A DNA stretch of 64,000 nucleotides, from contig CAISPO010000034.1 in assembly GCA_903887415.1 (NCBI GenBank), positions 1 to 64,000 of the forward strand. The letters run 5' to 3'. A program made the position numbers and the translations under genes. The notes below the pieces were generated by a model. The model worked only from the letters and a program-made list of their open reading frames with translations. It did no database searches and was not told where the DNA came from. Positions 25,048 to 34,188 of the stretch are shown here, in pieces (within the stretch, counting starts at the first letter, position 1; every line of letters begins with the position of its first letter). Source of the stretch: an uncultured Bacteroidota bacterium. GTDB lineage: Bacteria > Bacteroidota > Bacteroidia > Chitinophagales > Chitinophagaceae.

Positions 25048-26070
25048 TTATCGAAGATTATTGACCGCGCCAATGAACTTCACTATATCCTCTTCCTTAG
25101 TATCCCAGGCGCACATTAGCCGTACTTCATGTGTGCTTTCCTTCCATACATAGAATGGATAATGTTCCTGCAGCGGCTCATACCAGGTGCGCGGTATCTC
25201 GGCAAATACGGCATTGGCCTGAACGGGTTTGGTGATCTTTACCTGTCTGTTTGGAGTAAGTGATTTACACAGCAGCTCCGCCATTTTATTTGCGTGTGTA
25301 GCATGTTTCCGCCAAAGCTCGTTTTGCAGCATGGCTTCAAATTGTGCTGCGATGAAGCGCGTTTTAGACGCCAGTTGCATGATCTGCTTGTGTTTATATG
25401 CGATATGTTTAGATAGTTCTTTGTTGAACACCACCACCGCCTCGCCAAACATCATTCCTGCTTTTGTGCCGCCAAGGGACAGAATATCTATACCTGCAGT
25501 GGTGCTAATGTCTTTTAACCCGCAGCCCAATGAAGCCGCGGCATTGAAGAAGCGGGAACCGTCCATATGCAGGTACAAGCCGTGTTCTTTTGTCAGGTTT
25601 GATATCTGTTTGATCTCTTCCGGTTTGTAAACGGTGCCATACTCTGTGGCCTGGGTAATAGAGAGCATGGCTGTTTGGGCGTAATGTACATCGCCCTTTC
25701 TTATCAGCCGCTCATTTATAGTTTCAATATCCAGCTTTCCTTTATCATTCGCCCGCAACGGGAAAAAGCGGCACCCGGTAAATGTCTCCGGAGCGGAAGA
25801 TTCATCGTTATAAATGTGGGAAGTATCTGAGCAGAGTACAGCGTTGTAAGATTGTGTGGCGCTGCTGATGCTAAGCACATTGGCCCCTGTGCCGTTGAAA
25901 ACAAAGTAAACATCCACATCCGCATCAAACACTTCTTTAAATAAGGCAACAGTGCGGCTCGTGACGTCATCGGCTCCATAAGAGCGCACATGAGCATTAT
26001 TCACTTTTTGCAGGGCATCCATCACTTCCGGCAGCACCCCGGCATAATTATCACTGGCAAAGCTCTTCAT
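25048..26070 (-). CDS. Low-specificity threonine aldolase
   Basis: 340 residues from the ATG at 26070 (MKSFASDNYAGVLPEV); the frame runs on to 26196 through 42 unlikely residues. It is a fold-type I PLP enzyme that splits threonine or allo-threonine into glycine and acetaldehyde. The family N-terminus SDNYAGVLPEVM, FNGTGANVLS, HMDGSRFFNA and the PLP lysine in SLGGTKAGMMFGEAV (Lys203) are all present. It is divergent from the secreted protein gene at 26123. Together with Kbl (28832) it suggests active threonine/glycine interconversion, but the two genes are not linked. Confidence 0.9.
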   Translation of the reverse strand: MKSFASDNYAGVLPEVMDALQKVNNAHVRSYGADDVTSRTVALFKEVFDADVDVYFVFNGTGANVLSISSATQSYNAVLCSDTSHIYNDESSAPETFTGCRFFPLRANDKGKLDIETINERLIRKGDVHYAQTAMLSITQATEYGTVYKPEEIKQISNLTKEHGLYLHMDGSRFFNAAASLGCGLKDISTTAGIDILSLGGTKAGMMFGEAVVVFNKELSKHIAYKHKQIMQLASKTRFIAAQFEAMLQNELWRKHATHANKMAELLCKSLTPNRQVKITKPVQANAVFAEIPRTWYEPLQEHYPFYVWKESTHEVRLMCAWDTKEEDIVKFIGAVNNLR

Positions 26071-26122
26071 CAAAAACGGATTTTGCTTTAAAAGTAGCGG
26101 TTTTCCTAACTTTAGACAACAA

Positions 26123-26638
26123 ATGAGACAAATGAAGAGTGTATCGCTGCTTTTATTTGCGTTTATTTTTTCCTTAAACACACATGCCCAGCACACTATA
26201 CAATTACGAAATCTCTGGACAAGGCCGCAGGTGCATGTACTGTTTCAGGGGTACAGCATTTCTTTCACCATAAAGGATATTGATAAGGCATTGCAATTGC
26301 TGGCAGAAACCGGTGATACTACTTATGGTACCACCTGCGGGCTGGACACAGCAGGCGACTATGTGGTGGAACTGTTCCCCGGGATGAAAATGGAGTACCG
26401 CAAGCCACTGCAAATTTTACTGCAAAAGGCCGTAGGCGCTTTTTTGATCTCTGCGGGTCACGCCTATATAGAAAATCCGCGGCATAAGATAGTGAGGGCC
26501 GTGATGTCTGATATCAGGCCGCTTTCGCCGGGGATGGACGATGCATACATTATATTTACCGATCCTAATAATGACAACACCATATTCACCGGCATGATGG
26601 CTGCAGATATGTATCACAAAGACCTCGGTATAGATTAA
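26123..26638 (+). CDS. Hypothetical secreted protein
   Basis: 171 residues with a signal peptide (cleavage after NTHAQ; an alternative ATG three codons later is equally good). The mature chain contains FTIKDIDKALQLLAE and a Tyr/Met-rich middle (PGMKMEYRKPLQILLQKAVG). No domain recognised. It is convergent with the YceI gene, 13 bases away. Confidence 0.6.
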   Translation: MRQMKSVSLLLFAFIFSLNTHAQHTIQLRNLWTRPQVHVLFQGYSISFTIKDIDKALQLLAETGDTTYGTTCGLDTAGDYVVELFPGMKMEYRKPLQILLQKAVGAFLISAGHAYIENPRHKIVRAVMSDIRPLSPGMDDAYIIFTDPNNDNTIFTGMMAADMYHKDLGID

Positions 26639-26651
26639 ATACAGGGGACGC

Positions 26652-27212
26652 TTACTTTTTTTCCGTTCTTATCTCCATGAATACTGATACCGGATCATCG
26701 AGCTTATCGTCTTTTCTGCCCAGGCTGTAAGCCAGCCGGCTGATGTTGAAACCGCCTCTGAATATATATCCGGTACCGAGTGGCATTGTAGTAAATTGAA
26801 TATTTACCGGCTTTGTAACTCCTTTGATGGTTAGGTCGCCGTGTATCGTATAAACGATGCTGCCCGCTTTGTCCTGTGTCACACTCGTTGACTTCAGATG
26901 GATCACGGGATATTTGGCCGGGTTAAGAAAAGATTCATCTTTTAATTTTTTATTCCATTCTGTTACACCAGTATTAAAGACGGCAGTTCCTATTGTAATA
27001 TCAAACAACGCAGTTTTAAGATCTTTAGGATCAAATGTGATTTTGCCTTTTATTGCTCCTAAAGAGCACTTTATTGCCAGGTCGTCTTTGTGATAGGTAA
27101 ATTTGAGTTCTGTTTTAGAGCCTTTTGCGGCTGGCACGTAATGCTGCGCCACCGCCTTTGTGAAAAGAACAGTTGTTACGATTGCAGCAATGAAAAGTCT
27201 GATCTTGTACAT
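26652..27212 (-). CDS. YceI-family periplasmic protein
   Basis: A 186-residue exported lipocalin-like protein. YceI proteins bind long isoprenoid or fatty ligands in a beta-barrel. Visible marks are KGKITFDPKDL, ITIGTAVFNTGVTEWNKKLKDESFLNPAKYP (the conserved helix and N-x-x-K-Y-P turn), IHGDLTIKGVTKPV and the terminal VFMEIRTEKK. The ATG gives a clean signal peptide ending in AVAQ. No cytochrome b561 is adjacent. Confidence 0.9.
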   Translation of the reverse strand: MYKIRLFIAAIVTTVLFTKAVAQHYVPAAKGSKTELKFTYHKDDLAIKCSLGAIKGKITFDPKDLKTALFDITIGTAVFNTGVTEWNKKLKDESFLNPAKYPVIHLKSTSVTQDKAGSIVYTIHGDLTIKGVTKPVNIQFTTMPLGTGYIFRGGFNISRLAYSLGRKDDKLDDPVSVFMEIRTEKK

Positions 27213-27317
27213 ATCTGCAAATTTAAGAAGGTTCGCGATTTAATAGCCTGTAGAGTCAAAGCAACACCGCAAATTATTATACTTGCCGCCAGTAACGCCG
27301 TGTATAACTGTGCACCC

Positions 27318-27325
27318 TATCTTTG
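27318..27325 (+). promoter_or_regulatory. TAnnTTTG box before the nitroreductase gene
   Basis: TATCTTTG matches the consensus exactly and ends 5 bases before the ATG at 27331, the same close spacing as at gltX and arfB. Confidence 0.5.
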
Positions 27326-27330
27326 CCGCC

Positions 27331-27918
27331 ATGATGAACGAAAAATTTGAGCTGTTAAAGACCATAATAACTAACAGGCGCTCTGTAGGCTGGGCCAAAA
27401 TGAATGGAAAAATAATACCAGATGAAACGGTGAACGAACTGCTTTCACTCGCACAATGGGCCCCTACACACGGCCGCACCGAACCGTGGAAGTTCTTTGT
27501 GTATGGAGGCGGAGCCTTGAAACAATTTGGCAAAGCCCATGGCGACTTATACTGGAACCATACTGCAGAAGATAAACGCCAGGAAGCTACGCGTGAAAAA
27601 TTAGCGCATAATGTTGACTTAGCATCCCACCTGGTAATAGCAGTTATGAAACGCAGCGAAAATGTAAAGATCCCGCAGGTAGAAGAGGTGGCGGCAGCAT
27701 CGGCGGCCATACAAAATATTTTGCTAGGCGCTACCGCGCTCGGCATTGCATCTTTCTGGAGTTCTGGCGGCATGACTCACACCCACGCGCTGAAAGAATA
27801 TTTGCAGCTCGGTGCAGATGATATAGTAATGGGGCTAATATTTCTGGGTTATTCAGATGAGCCGGCCAAAGATGGTGTGCGCAACGGTATGATCAGTGAA
27901 AAAGTAAAATGGTTATGA
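27331..27918 (+). CDS. Nitroreductase family protein
   Basis: About 195 residues of the FMN-dependent nitroreductase fold, a cytoplasmic dimer that reduces nitro groups, quinones or flavins with NAD(P)H. The N-terminal ITNRRSVGWAK (FMN-binding Arg-Arg-Ser), ELLSLAQWAPTHGRTEPWKFFVY, the SAAIQNILLGATALGIASFW helix and GLIFLGYSDEP are typical. It resembles the YdjA-like short group. Two adjacent ATGs (27331, 27334) are possible; the frame upstream of them is not coding. Confidence 0.9.
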   Translation: MMNEKFELLKTIITNRRSVGWAKMNGKIIPDETVNELLSLAQWAPTHGRTEPWKFFVYGGGALKQFGKAHGDLYWNHTAEDKRQEATREKLAHNVDLASHLVIAVMKRSENVKIPQVEEVAAASAAIQNILLGATALGIASFWSSGGMTHTHALKEYLQLGADDIVMGLIFLGYSDEPAKDGVRNGMISEKVKWL

Positions 27919-27961
27919 TTTTACATGTTATGGGTGTATCTTTCCACTTTAAAACAGACGT

Positions 27962-28696
27962 ATGAAAAAACTTGGTTTACTTGTAATCACACTTTTTGTG
28001 GTGACTTGTGTTGTTATTATTTCCTGCGATAAACAAATAAAGATACCCGTATCCTATACTGTGGTTACCAACCATGCCAATGCGGTTAATGATATTTTTA
28101 TCCCCGACAGTGGGCAGTTTGATATGCAGATACTGGTAAAATTTCTGAGCGGTTACACACAGGACAAAGTAACATTGAAAATCAGCGGCCTGCCTGCAGA
28201 TATTAGCGTAACCCCTGATTCGTTCAGCGCAATACCCACCAATGTGGACGACTTTGTATTCAGCACCAACCATGCCGCGCATAACACATACCGGGTTACC
28301 ATAACAGGGTATGCGCCTGATGAAACACCGCAAACTTATAGCTTTAACTTAACGGTGATACCTGCCGATTGTGCAACCTCATTGCTGGGCAGCCTTAGCG
28401 GGCACAATGCCTGTGCGGTAACCGGAAGCACATCTTATACATCCACCGGTGTGGCTTCGGGAACTGCGAATACACTCATCGTAAACAACTTCGCGGGTTA
28501 TGGAACTGCCACCAACGCAACAATCGTGCTGAATTGCGACAATGATTCGCTGAGTATCCCCAACCAGAATATCGGAAATGGAGCGGTATTGCGTGGTACC
28601 GGCACTTTTACCGCTACAGGAATGACAATTTATTATGTTGCATCAAGCACACCAACGGGTGTTGCAGATAGCTGCACCGTGACCTACTCTAAATAA
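27962..28696 (+). CDS. Hypothetical lipoprotein
   Basis: 244 residues with a lipoprotein signal (hydrophobic run ending IISC, lipid Cys at about 22). Residues 30-135 look like an Ig-like or cadherin-like beta domain (VTLKISGLPADISVTPDSF, NLTVIPADC). The second half is Thr/Ser/Asn-rich with paired cysteines (LSGHNACAVTG, LNCDNDSL, DSCTVTYSK). It is probably a surface or periplasmic lipoprotein of unknown role. Confidence 0.68.
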   Translation: MKKLGLLVITLFVVTCVVIISCDKQIKIPVSYTVVTNHANAVNDIFIPDSGQFDMQILVKFLSGYTQDKVTLKISGLPADISVTPDSFSAIPTNVDDFVFSTNHAAHNTYRVTITGYAPDETPQTYSFNLTVIPADCATSLLGSLSGHNACAVTGSTSYTSTGVASGTANTLIVNNFAGYGTATNATIVLNCDNDSLSIPNQNIGNGAVLRGTGTFTATGMTIYYVASSTPTGVADSCTVTYSK

Positions 28697-28699
28697 TGG

Positions 28700-28723
28700 A
28701 ACCGGCGAACCGGTTTGTATTTT
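28700..28723 (+). terminator. Hairpin terminator after the lipoprotein gene
   Basis: AACCGG-CGAA-CCGGTT (28700-28715) is followed by TGTATTTT. The stem is perfect but short. Confidence 0.45.
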
Positions 28724-28725
28724 AT

Positions 28726-28812
28726 GGAATTTGTAAACTTGGAATTAGGATTATTTCCAACAACCTGGATTAAATTTCAATCCAAATTCCCAAATCCTAA
28801 TCCCCAATTCCA
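28726..28812 (+). repeat. AATTCC/AATCCT element and inverted arms before kbl
   Basis: The right part (28778-28812) is a run of AATCC, AAATTCCC, AAATCCT, AATCCCC and AATTCC units like the one before gltX. Here the left part carries complementary units: GGAATTTG (28726) to CAAATTCC (28783), and GGAATTAGGATT (28741) to AATCCTAAT...AATTCC (28793-28812). The leader can therefore fold in competing hairpins. Confidence 0.55.
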
Positions 28813-28831
28813 AACCCAAAAAAACTAAAAA

Positions 28832-30025
28832 ATGTCCAGTCCCTCATTTTACGTGCGGCTGCAAAACGAATTGCAGGAAATAAAAGACGCCGGTCTATTC
28901 AAACAGGAGCGTATCATCGAATCGGAGCAAGGCGCCGAGATAACCGTTAATGGGCGTGAGGTACTTAACTTTTGCGCCAATAACTACCTTGGCCTCTCAT
29001 CACACCCTAAGGTGATAGAAGCTGCACACCGCACTATAGATCAGCGCGGATATGGCATGAGCTCGGTACGTTTCATATGCGGCACACAGGACATACATAA
29101 AGAACTGGAAGAAAAGCTCTCTGAATTTCTTGGTACCGAAGACACTATACTATATGTAGCTTGTTTTGATGCCAACGGCGGCGTTTTCGAACCACTGCTA
29201 GGCGAGAACGATGCCATTATTTCAGATGAGCTGAACCATGCCTCTATCATCGACGGGGTGCGCCTTTGTAAGTCACGCAGGGGAAGGTATAAGCACAACG
29301 ATATGGCCGATCTTGAAGCCCAGCTTCAGGCTAATATGGATGCCCGTACGCGTATCATTGTTACGGATTCGGTATTCTCCATGGACGGCACCATAGCCCA
29401 GCTTGATAAGATATGTGACCTTGCCGATAAGTATGACGCACTGGTAATGATAGATGAAAGCCACTCTTCCGGCTTCATGGGTGCCACCGGGCGCGGAGTG
29501 CATGAGCTGTGCGGCGTTATGGGCCGGATAGATATTATCACCGGCACTATGGGTAAGGCGCTTGGCGGCGCATCCGGCGGCTTTACCAGCGGTAAAAAGG
29601 AGATCGTGGACATGTTGCGCCAGCGCAGCAGGCCTTATTTGTTCTCCAATTCGCTGGCACCTTCCATTGTGGGTGCTACGATAGCTGTGCTGGATATGCT
29701 CAGCGAAACCACCAAGCTGCGCGACAAACTCGAGGACAACACATTATATTTCCGCAAAAAGATGACGGAAGCCGGTTTTGATATAAAGCCCGGCACCCAC
29801 CCCATATGCCCCTTGATGCTGTACGATGCAGTAATAGCGCAAAAATTTGCTGCCCGTATGCTCGAAGAAGGTATTTACGTCACCGGCTTCTTTTTCCCGG
29901 TAGTACCCAAAGGGCAGGCCCGCATAAGAGTGCAAATATCCGCCGGCCATGAGCGCCATCATTTAGATGAAGCAATTGAGTCATTTATTAAGGTGGGGAG
30001 AGAGCTGGGGGTGGTGAAAGGCTAG
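28832..30025 (+). CDS. kbl: Glycine C-acetyltransferase (2-amino-3-ketobutyrate CoA ligase)
   Basis: A 397-residue PLP enzyme of the alpha-oxoamine synthase family. It converts 2-amino-3-ketobutyrate and CoA to glycine and acetyl-CoA in threonine breakdown. Family marks are [39 protein letters not shown] and the PLP lysine in [13 protein letters not shown] (Lys242). The length is exact for Kbl. The related enzymes BioF and serine palmitoyltransferase are possible in principle, but the N-terminus and the [14 protein letters not shown] block favour Kbl. No threonine dehydrogenase gene is adjacent. Confidence 0.93.
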   Translation: MSSPSFYVRLQNELQEIKDAGLFKQERIIESEQGAEITVNGREVLNFCANNYLGLSSHPKVIEAAHRTIDQRGYGMSSVRFICGTQDIHKELEEKLSEFLGTEDTILYVACFDANGGVFEPLLGENDAIISDELNHASIIDGVRLCKSRRGRYKHNDMADLEAQLQANMDARTRIIVTDSVFSMDGTIAQLDKICDLADKYDALVMIDESHSSGFMGATGRGVHELCGVMGRIDIITGTMGKALGGASGGFTSGKKEIVDMLRQRSRPYLFSNSLAPSIVGATIAVLDMLSETTKLRDKLEDNTLYFRKKMTEAGFDIKPGTHPICPLMLYDAVIAQKFAARMLEEGIYVTGFFFPVVPKGQARIRVQISAGHERHHLDEAIESFIKVGRELGVVKG

Positions 30026-30044
30026 GTATAATTTTCTATTATGA

Positions 30045-30065
30045 AAATAAAGTATAACTTTATTT
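30045..30065 (+). promoter_or_regulatory. Perfect palindrome against the start codon of the T9SS protein gene
   Basis: AAATAAAGT-ATA-ACTTTATTT is a 9-bp perfect inverted repeat with a 3-base loop, ending one base before the ATG at 30067. It could be an operator or an RNA hairpin that covers the start. Confidence 0.5.
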
Positions 30066-30066
30066 C

Positions 30067-32073
30067 ATGAAAAACCTTATCGCCTTCTTAGTATCAATAT
30101 TATTACCCTTCTCTGTCTGGGCTCAATTGCCAACGAGCGGCTTAGTTGCTTGGTATCCCTTTTGTGGTAATACATCTGATTATAGTGGCAATGGTTATAA
30201 CCTCACAAATGGAGGAGCCACATTAGCCACCGACAGATTCGGTAACGCAAATTGTGCATATCATTACAATGGCATAAATAATTCTATGCAACTGAGCGGG
30301 CTTTTACCTCTGCCCGTTGCAAACTTCACTTTTTCATGCTGGATGGTCGCAGATAACATTCAAGACGGAGTTGTTGTTTATAATGGTAACAGCAATACCG
30401 ATGGCGTTGGCGTAGTTTACGACGCAGGTTCTGCAACACCTGGATACAACGTAACAATGCTTGATGGAGGTATTTGCTTTTGCATGTCGGTGTTTGCAAC
30501 GTTGCATCAATGGCATCATGTGGTTCTAATGCGCAATGCCGGCATGTTTAGTTTATATATTGATACTGTATTAGTTTCCACAAGTCCAACCACATTCAGT
30601 ACACCGACTGGAATTTTTACAGTTGGAATGGATTACACAAATGGAACAAATCCGTATTCGGGAACAATAGACGATATATCGGTTTACAACCGGGCGATAA
30701 CAGATTCAGAAATAAAAAGGCTTTACTATTTTGATCCGGATGTAAATTCTTTTTCGTTAGGAAATGATACGTCATTTTGTTCCGGTGCCTTAACATTAAA
30801 TTCTTCGCCGGAACCACCGGGAATAGTTTATTTATGGAGTAATGGCGGCTCTGGCACTTCTATATCGGTATCATCTGCCGGCTCCTATTGGTTAACAGTG
30901 AATATCCCTTATGGTTGTGCAGCGAGTGACACAATTAATATCAACACAGGCACTGCTGCTGTTAACCTTGGCCCGGACACGACAATATGCTCAGGATCAT
31001 CCTTGACATTGTCGTCCTCATCCACACCCACCGGCTCAGCTTATCTATGGAATACAGGCGTTACAAGCCCTTCGATCGAGGTTACTACTTCAGGATTGTA
31101 CTGGTTAAATGTTTCAAGTACAGGATGTGCTGCTACCGATTCAATACTCGTATCGTTTGTTTCTGCACCTGTTGTCGCATTAGGAAATGACACTCTTGTT
31201 TGTAGTGGGATTTCTTTGATATTGCAATCTTCATATAGTTATATCGGCGTTTCTTACGAATGGAATACCGGACAAACCACACCGGCGATAAGCGTTTCCG
31301 TTAGCGGCACTTATTGGCTTGATGTTACTCAAAATACATGTCAGGGTTCGGATACGATTAAGGTGGTATTTAAATCGTCCCCAAGCTTAACTGTTAGTGA
31401 TGATACCACTATATGTGCCGGCGATTCTGTTGTACTTAGTGCCCTGTCCACTAACGGCACAGGTCTCATGTGGAGTACAGGTAGCATGAACCCATCAATT
31501 ACTGTGTACATGCCCGGTACCTATACTGTTAACGTGGGATCAGAAAATGGTTGTAATACTTCTGCATCAGTGATAGTTGGCGAGATCGCCAAGCCGGTAA
31601 TATATCTTGGCGCGGATACAACTTTGTGCATTGGCGAGGTTTTGTTTTTACCTGAAACAGGAGGTATGGATTCTTTCCTGTGGTCTAATGGTAGCTACGG
31701 CACAACACTGACTGTAGCAAATGCCGGCACTTATTGGGCAACAGCTTCTAACATATGCGGCAGTGCGACAGATACCATTAACATAGATTACATTGCTTGT
31801 GATTTATGGCTTCCCACTGCCTTTACGCCTAATGGAGACGGCAAAAACGACATTATCAGGCCTATTGGTACTTTGGGTAGATTCAAGGACTATTCATTAA
31901 GCATATACAACCGATGGGGTCAACGGGTATTCTATTCTCAGGATATTTATGACGGATGGAACGGTACATTTAATGGCATAAAACAAGATTTAGGCACATA
32001 TTTCTATATGCTTTCTTACACATTAGAGCGTAATAAAAAGGTGTTGAAAGGCGATTTCCAACTGATCAGGTAA
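30067..32073 (+). CDS. T9SS type-B secreted protein: LamG domain plus five Ig-like repeats
   Basis: A 668-residue exported protein. After the signal peptide (to VWAQ) comes a LamG/concanavalin-like domain (about 25-225; GLVAWYPFCGNTSDYSGNGYN, GTIDDISVYNRAITDSEI). Then follow five repeats of about 65 residues, each beginning LGxDTxxCSG and containing YLWSNG/YLWNTG, SISVSSAGSYWL and a Cys-x-ATD end. It finishes with the gliding-motility-associated C-terminal domain (PTAFTPNGDGKNDIIRP, YNRWGQRVF, GTYFYMLSYT, KGDFQLIR), the type-B signal for the type IX secretion system. It is probably a cell-surface or released adhesin that binds carbohydrate. The paired Cys in each repeat would form disulfides outside the cell. 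Confidence 0.88.
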   Translation: MKNLIAFLVSILLPFSVWAQLPTSGLVAWYPFCGNTSDYSGNGYNLTNGGATLATDRFGNANCAYHYNGINNSMQLSGLLPLPVANFTFSCWMVADNIQDGVVVYNGNSNTDGVGVVYDAGSATPGYNVTMLDGGICFCMSVFATLHQWHHVVLMRNAGMFSLYIDTVLVSTSPTTFSTPTGIFTVGMDYTNGTNPYSGTIDDISVYNRAITDSEIKRLYYFDPDVNSFSLGNDTSFCSGALTLNSSPEPPGIVYLWSNGGSGTSISVSSAGSYWLTVNIPYGCAASDTININTGTAAVNLGPDTTICSGSSLTLSSSSTPTGSAYLWNTGVTSPSIEVTTSGLYWLNVSSTGCAATDSILVSFVSAPVVALGNDTLVCSGISLILQSSYSYIGVSYEWNTGQTTPAISVSVSGTYWLDVTQNTCQGSDTIKVVFKSSPSLTVSDDTTICAGDSVVLSALSTNGTGLMWSTGSMNPSITVYMPGTYTVNVGSENGCNTSASVIVGEIAKPVIYLGADTTLCIGEVLFLPETGGMDSFLWSNGSYGTTLTVANAGTYWATASNICGSATDTINIDYIACDLWLPTAFTPNGDGKNDIIRPIGTLGRFKDYSLSIYNRWGQRVFYSQDIYDGWNGTFNGIKQDLGTYFYMLSYTLERNKKVLKGDFQLIR

Positions 32074-32152
32074 TAAAAGCATTATCTTGTTTGAAGCGGA
32101 ATGATTAAAAAACAATAGCTACATTTACTCCTTTTTAAAATCTTCAGAGAGT

Positions 32153-33031
32153 ATGCTTCAGGCATTAAAACGGCAATTTATTAAAAGAATCACAAGAGTT
32201 TATGACCCCGTCACAACAATAAACATTGGTAATCAGATAATAAAATTACCCCTGTCACACCAACTTCGCGAAATAGTAAAAGTCTATCCTGATTACAATT
32301 TTAACCTTCCTAGAATAGTAAAATATGTTAGTGATTTGGTCGATGGTATTACTGTAATTGACATTGGATCTAACGTTGGTGATACTGTTGCGTTTATCAA
32401 AAACTTCACCGATGTGCCTATTTTATGTGTTGACGGAAACCATGAGTACATGAAACTTTTGAAAGAGAACACAGCACAGTATCAGAATGTTTTTTCATGC
32501 ACTACGCTGGTAGGAGCCGAGACAAAAGAGATGAACTTAAATCTGAAATCTGAAAAAGGTACTGCTTATATTGAAGCAGGAGAAAAAGCAGTTTCAGTGA
32601 GAACCCTTGAAAATATTCTAAATGATTTTCCGGAGTTTAAAAACAGTAAATTCATTAAATCCGATACGGATGGATTTGACACCATCATTTTGAGATCTTG
32701 CAGCAACTATCTCAAAAATATCAAACCAATACTATTCTTCGAGTTCGACCCTTATTTGATCAAAAAAAATAATGATGATGCTCTTGAGTTTATTAATTTT
32801 CTCACGGAATGCAATTACCAGTATTTTATTTTTTACGTAAATAACGGCGATTATTTGTTGTCGTGCAGCGCTAACGAAAAAGAAACGATCAAACAATTAG
32901 TAGATTATTTCTCGGGAAGAAACCTTGAATTATTCGCGGATGTTTGCGCATTCTCCTCTGACGATAAGCATCTTTTTGATTTGTGTAAGAACAACGAGAT
33001 CGAGCATTTCAAAAAAGCCAGGAACTATTAA
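32153..33031 (+). CDS. FkbM-family methyltransferase
   Basis: A 292-residue SAM-dependent methyltransferase. The motif I loop VIDIGSNVGDTVAF, VDGNHEYMKLL, the middle VSVRTLENIL and FIKSDTDGFDTIILR followed by PILFFEFDPYL define the FkbM family, whose members O-methylate sugars or polyketides. It leads a same-strand trio with GT9 and GT2 (6-base and 4-base gaps), so a sugar of a surface glycan is the likely substrate. Codon use is clearly AT-richer than in kbl, which suggests acquisition. Confidence 0.88.
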   Translation: MLQALKRQFIKRITRVYDPVTTINIGNQIIKLPLSHQLREIVKVYPDYNFNLPRIVKYVSDLVDGITVIDIGSNVGDTVAFIKNFTDVPILCVDGNHEYMKLLKENTAQYQNVFSCTTLVGAETKEMNLNLKSEKGTAYIEAGEKAVSVRTLENILNDFPEFKNSKFIKSDTDGFDTIILRSCSNYLKNIKPILFFEFDPYLIKKNNDDALEFINFLTECNYQYFIFYVNNGDYLLSCSANEKETIKQLVDYFSGRNLELFADVCAFSSDDKHLFDLCKNNEIEHFKKARNY

Positions 33032-33036
33032 TATTC

Positions 33037-34185
33037 ATGAAGAAATTCAAAAATAAAATAGCGTCGGTTTTATATGAACTGATATTAGGCGTTGTTAAAA
33101 TTTCGGCTATAAAAACTCAAAACGAATCTTTATTGCTGATAAAAAACGATGAAATAGGCGACTACATCTTGTTCAGGAATTTTTTAAAAGATATTCGGAA
33201 ATCTAAAAAATACGAAGGGTACCAAATTACATTGCTGGGAAACATTATCTGGAAACAGCTTTTCGATGAATTCGACAATGCGTATGTGGACGAGGTAATA
33301 TGGATTGAAAAAAAGAAGTTTCAAAAAGATCTCCGCTATCGTTTTGCCCTATTAAAAACAATAAGAAAAAAGGGATTTTCAGAAGTAGTAAATTGTATTT
33401 ATTCAAGAAACATTTTAACAGACGAGTGCTTTGTAGTCGCAGCTGGTGCTTCCTGTGCGATCGGAATGGCAAATAAAACAGATAATTTTCACGGCAGAAA
33501 AAATGCAAATTACCTTTATAACAGACTGCTAGATACAGGCTCAGATATTCAGTTCGATATTTACAGAAATGAAAAATTCATTAGCCAGTTACTAGACGAG
33601 AACAAAAACAAACTCAATACATCAATATTTTTTGACCTAAAGGAAAATGAAATCATGTCTGATTCTAAGTACTGTGTTGTGTTCGCTGGCGCAGGGAAAC
33701 AAGACAAAATTTGGCCACCATCGTATTTCGCAGAAGTGATCAACTACATACATGAAAAATATAAACTGGACATTTACCTGTGTGGAGGGCCAGGGGATAT
33801 TAAAGATAGCGATGCTGTGAAAGAAATTATTAGTATACCCGTCCAGGATTATACAGGCAAAACAACAATGCCACAATCACTGGAAATACTTAAAAGCGCG
33901 GAATTTATGCTGAGTGTAGATACCGGGTCTGTGCATATGGGTGCTGGTGTTAAATGTCCGGTTATTGCCTTATATAGCGGAAGAGACTATGGGCGGTTCG
34001 CGCCTTATCCAACGGAGATTTTCGATAAGTTTTATTCTATTTTTTCTTGTAATGTCGATAAAGTCTTCAAAGAAAATTATGAGGAGCTGAAAAATCCCGA
34101 TAAATTTCCTTTCAGCGAAATAAAAAATATTCCTCCCGGAAAGGTATTTCCATACATTGACTTAGTATTATCAAAAAGCGCTTAA
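33037..34185 (+). CDS. Glycosyltransferase family 9 (heptosyltransferase-like)
   Basis: A 382-residue GT-B enzyme. The N-terminal domain starts LLLIKNDEIGDYILFRNFL, the usual GT9 loop (D-x-x-GD). The C-terminal domain has VVFAGAGKQDKIWPPSYFAEV, CGGPGDIKDS, and LLSVDTGSVH-like nucleotide-sugar binding (EFMLSVDTGSVHMGAGVKCPVIALY). GT9 enzymes add heptose or related sugars to LPS core or O-glycans. It is the middle gene of the AT-rich glycan trio. Confidence 0.88.
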   Translation: MKKFKNKIASVLYELILGVVKISAIKTQNESLLLIKNDEIGDYILFRNFLKDIRKSKKYEGYQITLLGNIIWKQLFDEFDNAYVDEVIWIEKKKFQKDLRYRFALLKTIRKKGFSEVVNCIYSRNILTDECFVVAAGASCAIGMANKTDNFHGRKNANYLYNRLLDTGSDIQFDIYRNEKFISQLLDENKNKLNTSIFFDLKENEIMSDSKYCVVFAGAGKQDKIWPPSYFAEVINYIHEKYKLDIYLCGGPGDIKDSDAVKEIISIPVQDYTGKTTMPQSLEILKSAEFMLSVDTGSVHMGAGVKCPVIALYSGRDYGRFAPYPTEIFDKFYSIFSCNVDKVFKENYEELKNPDKFPFSEIKNIPPGKVFPYIDLVLSKSA

Positions 34186-34188
34186 CCA

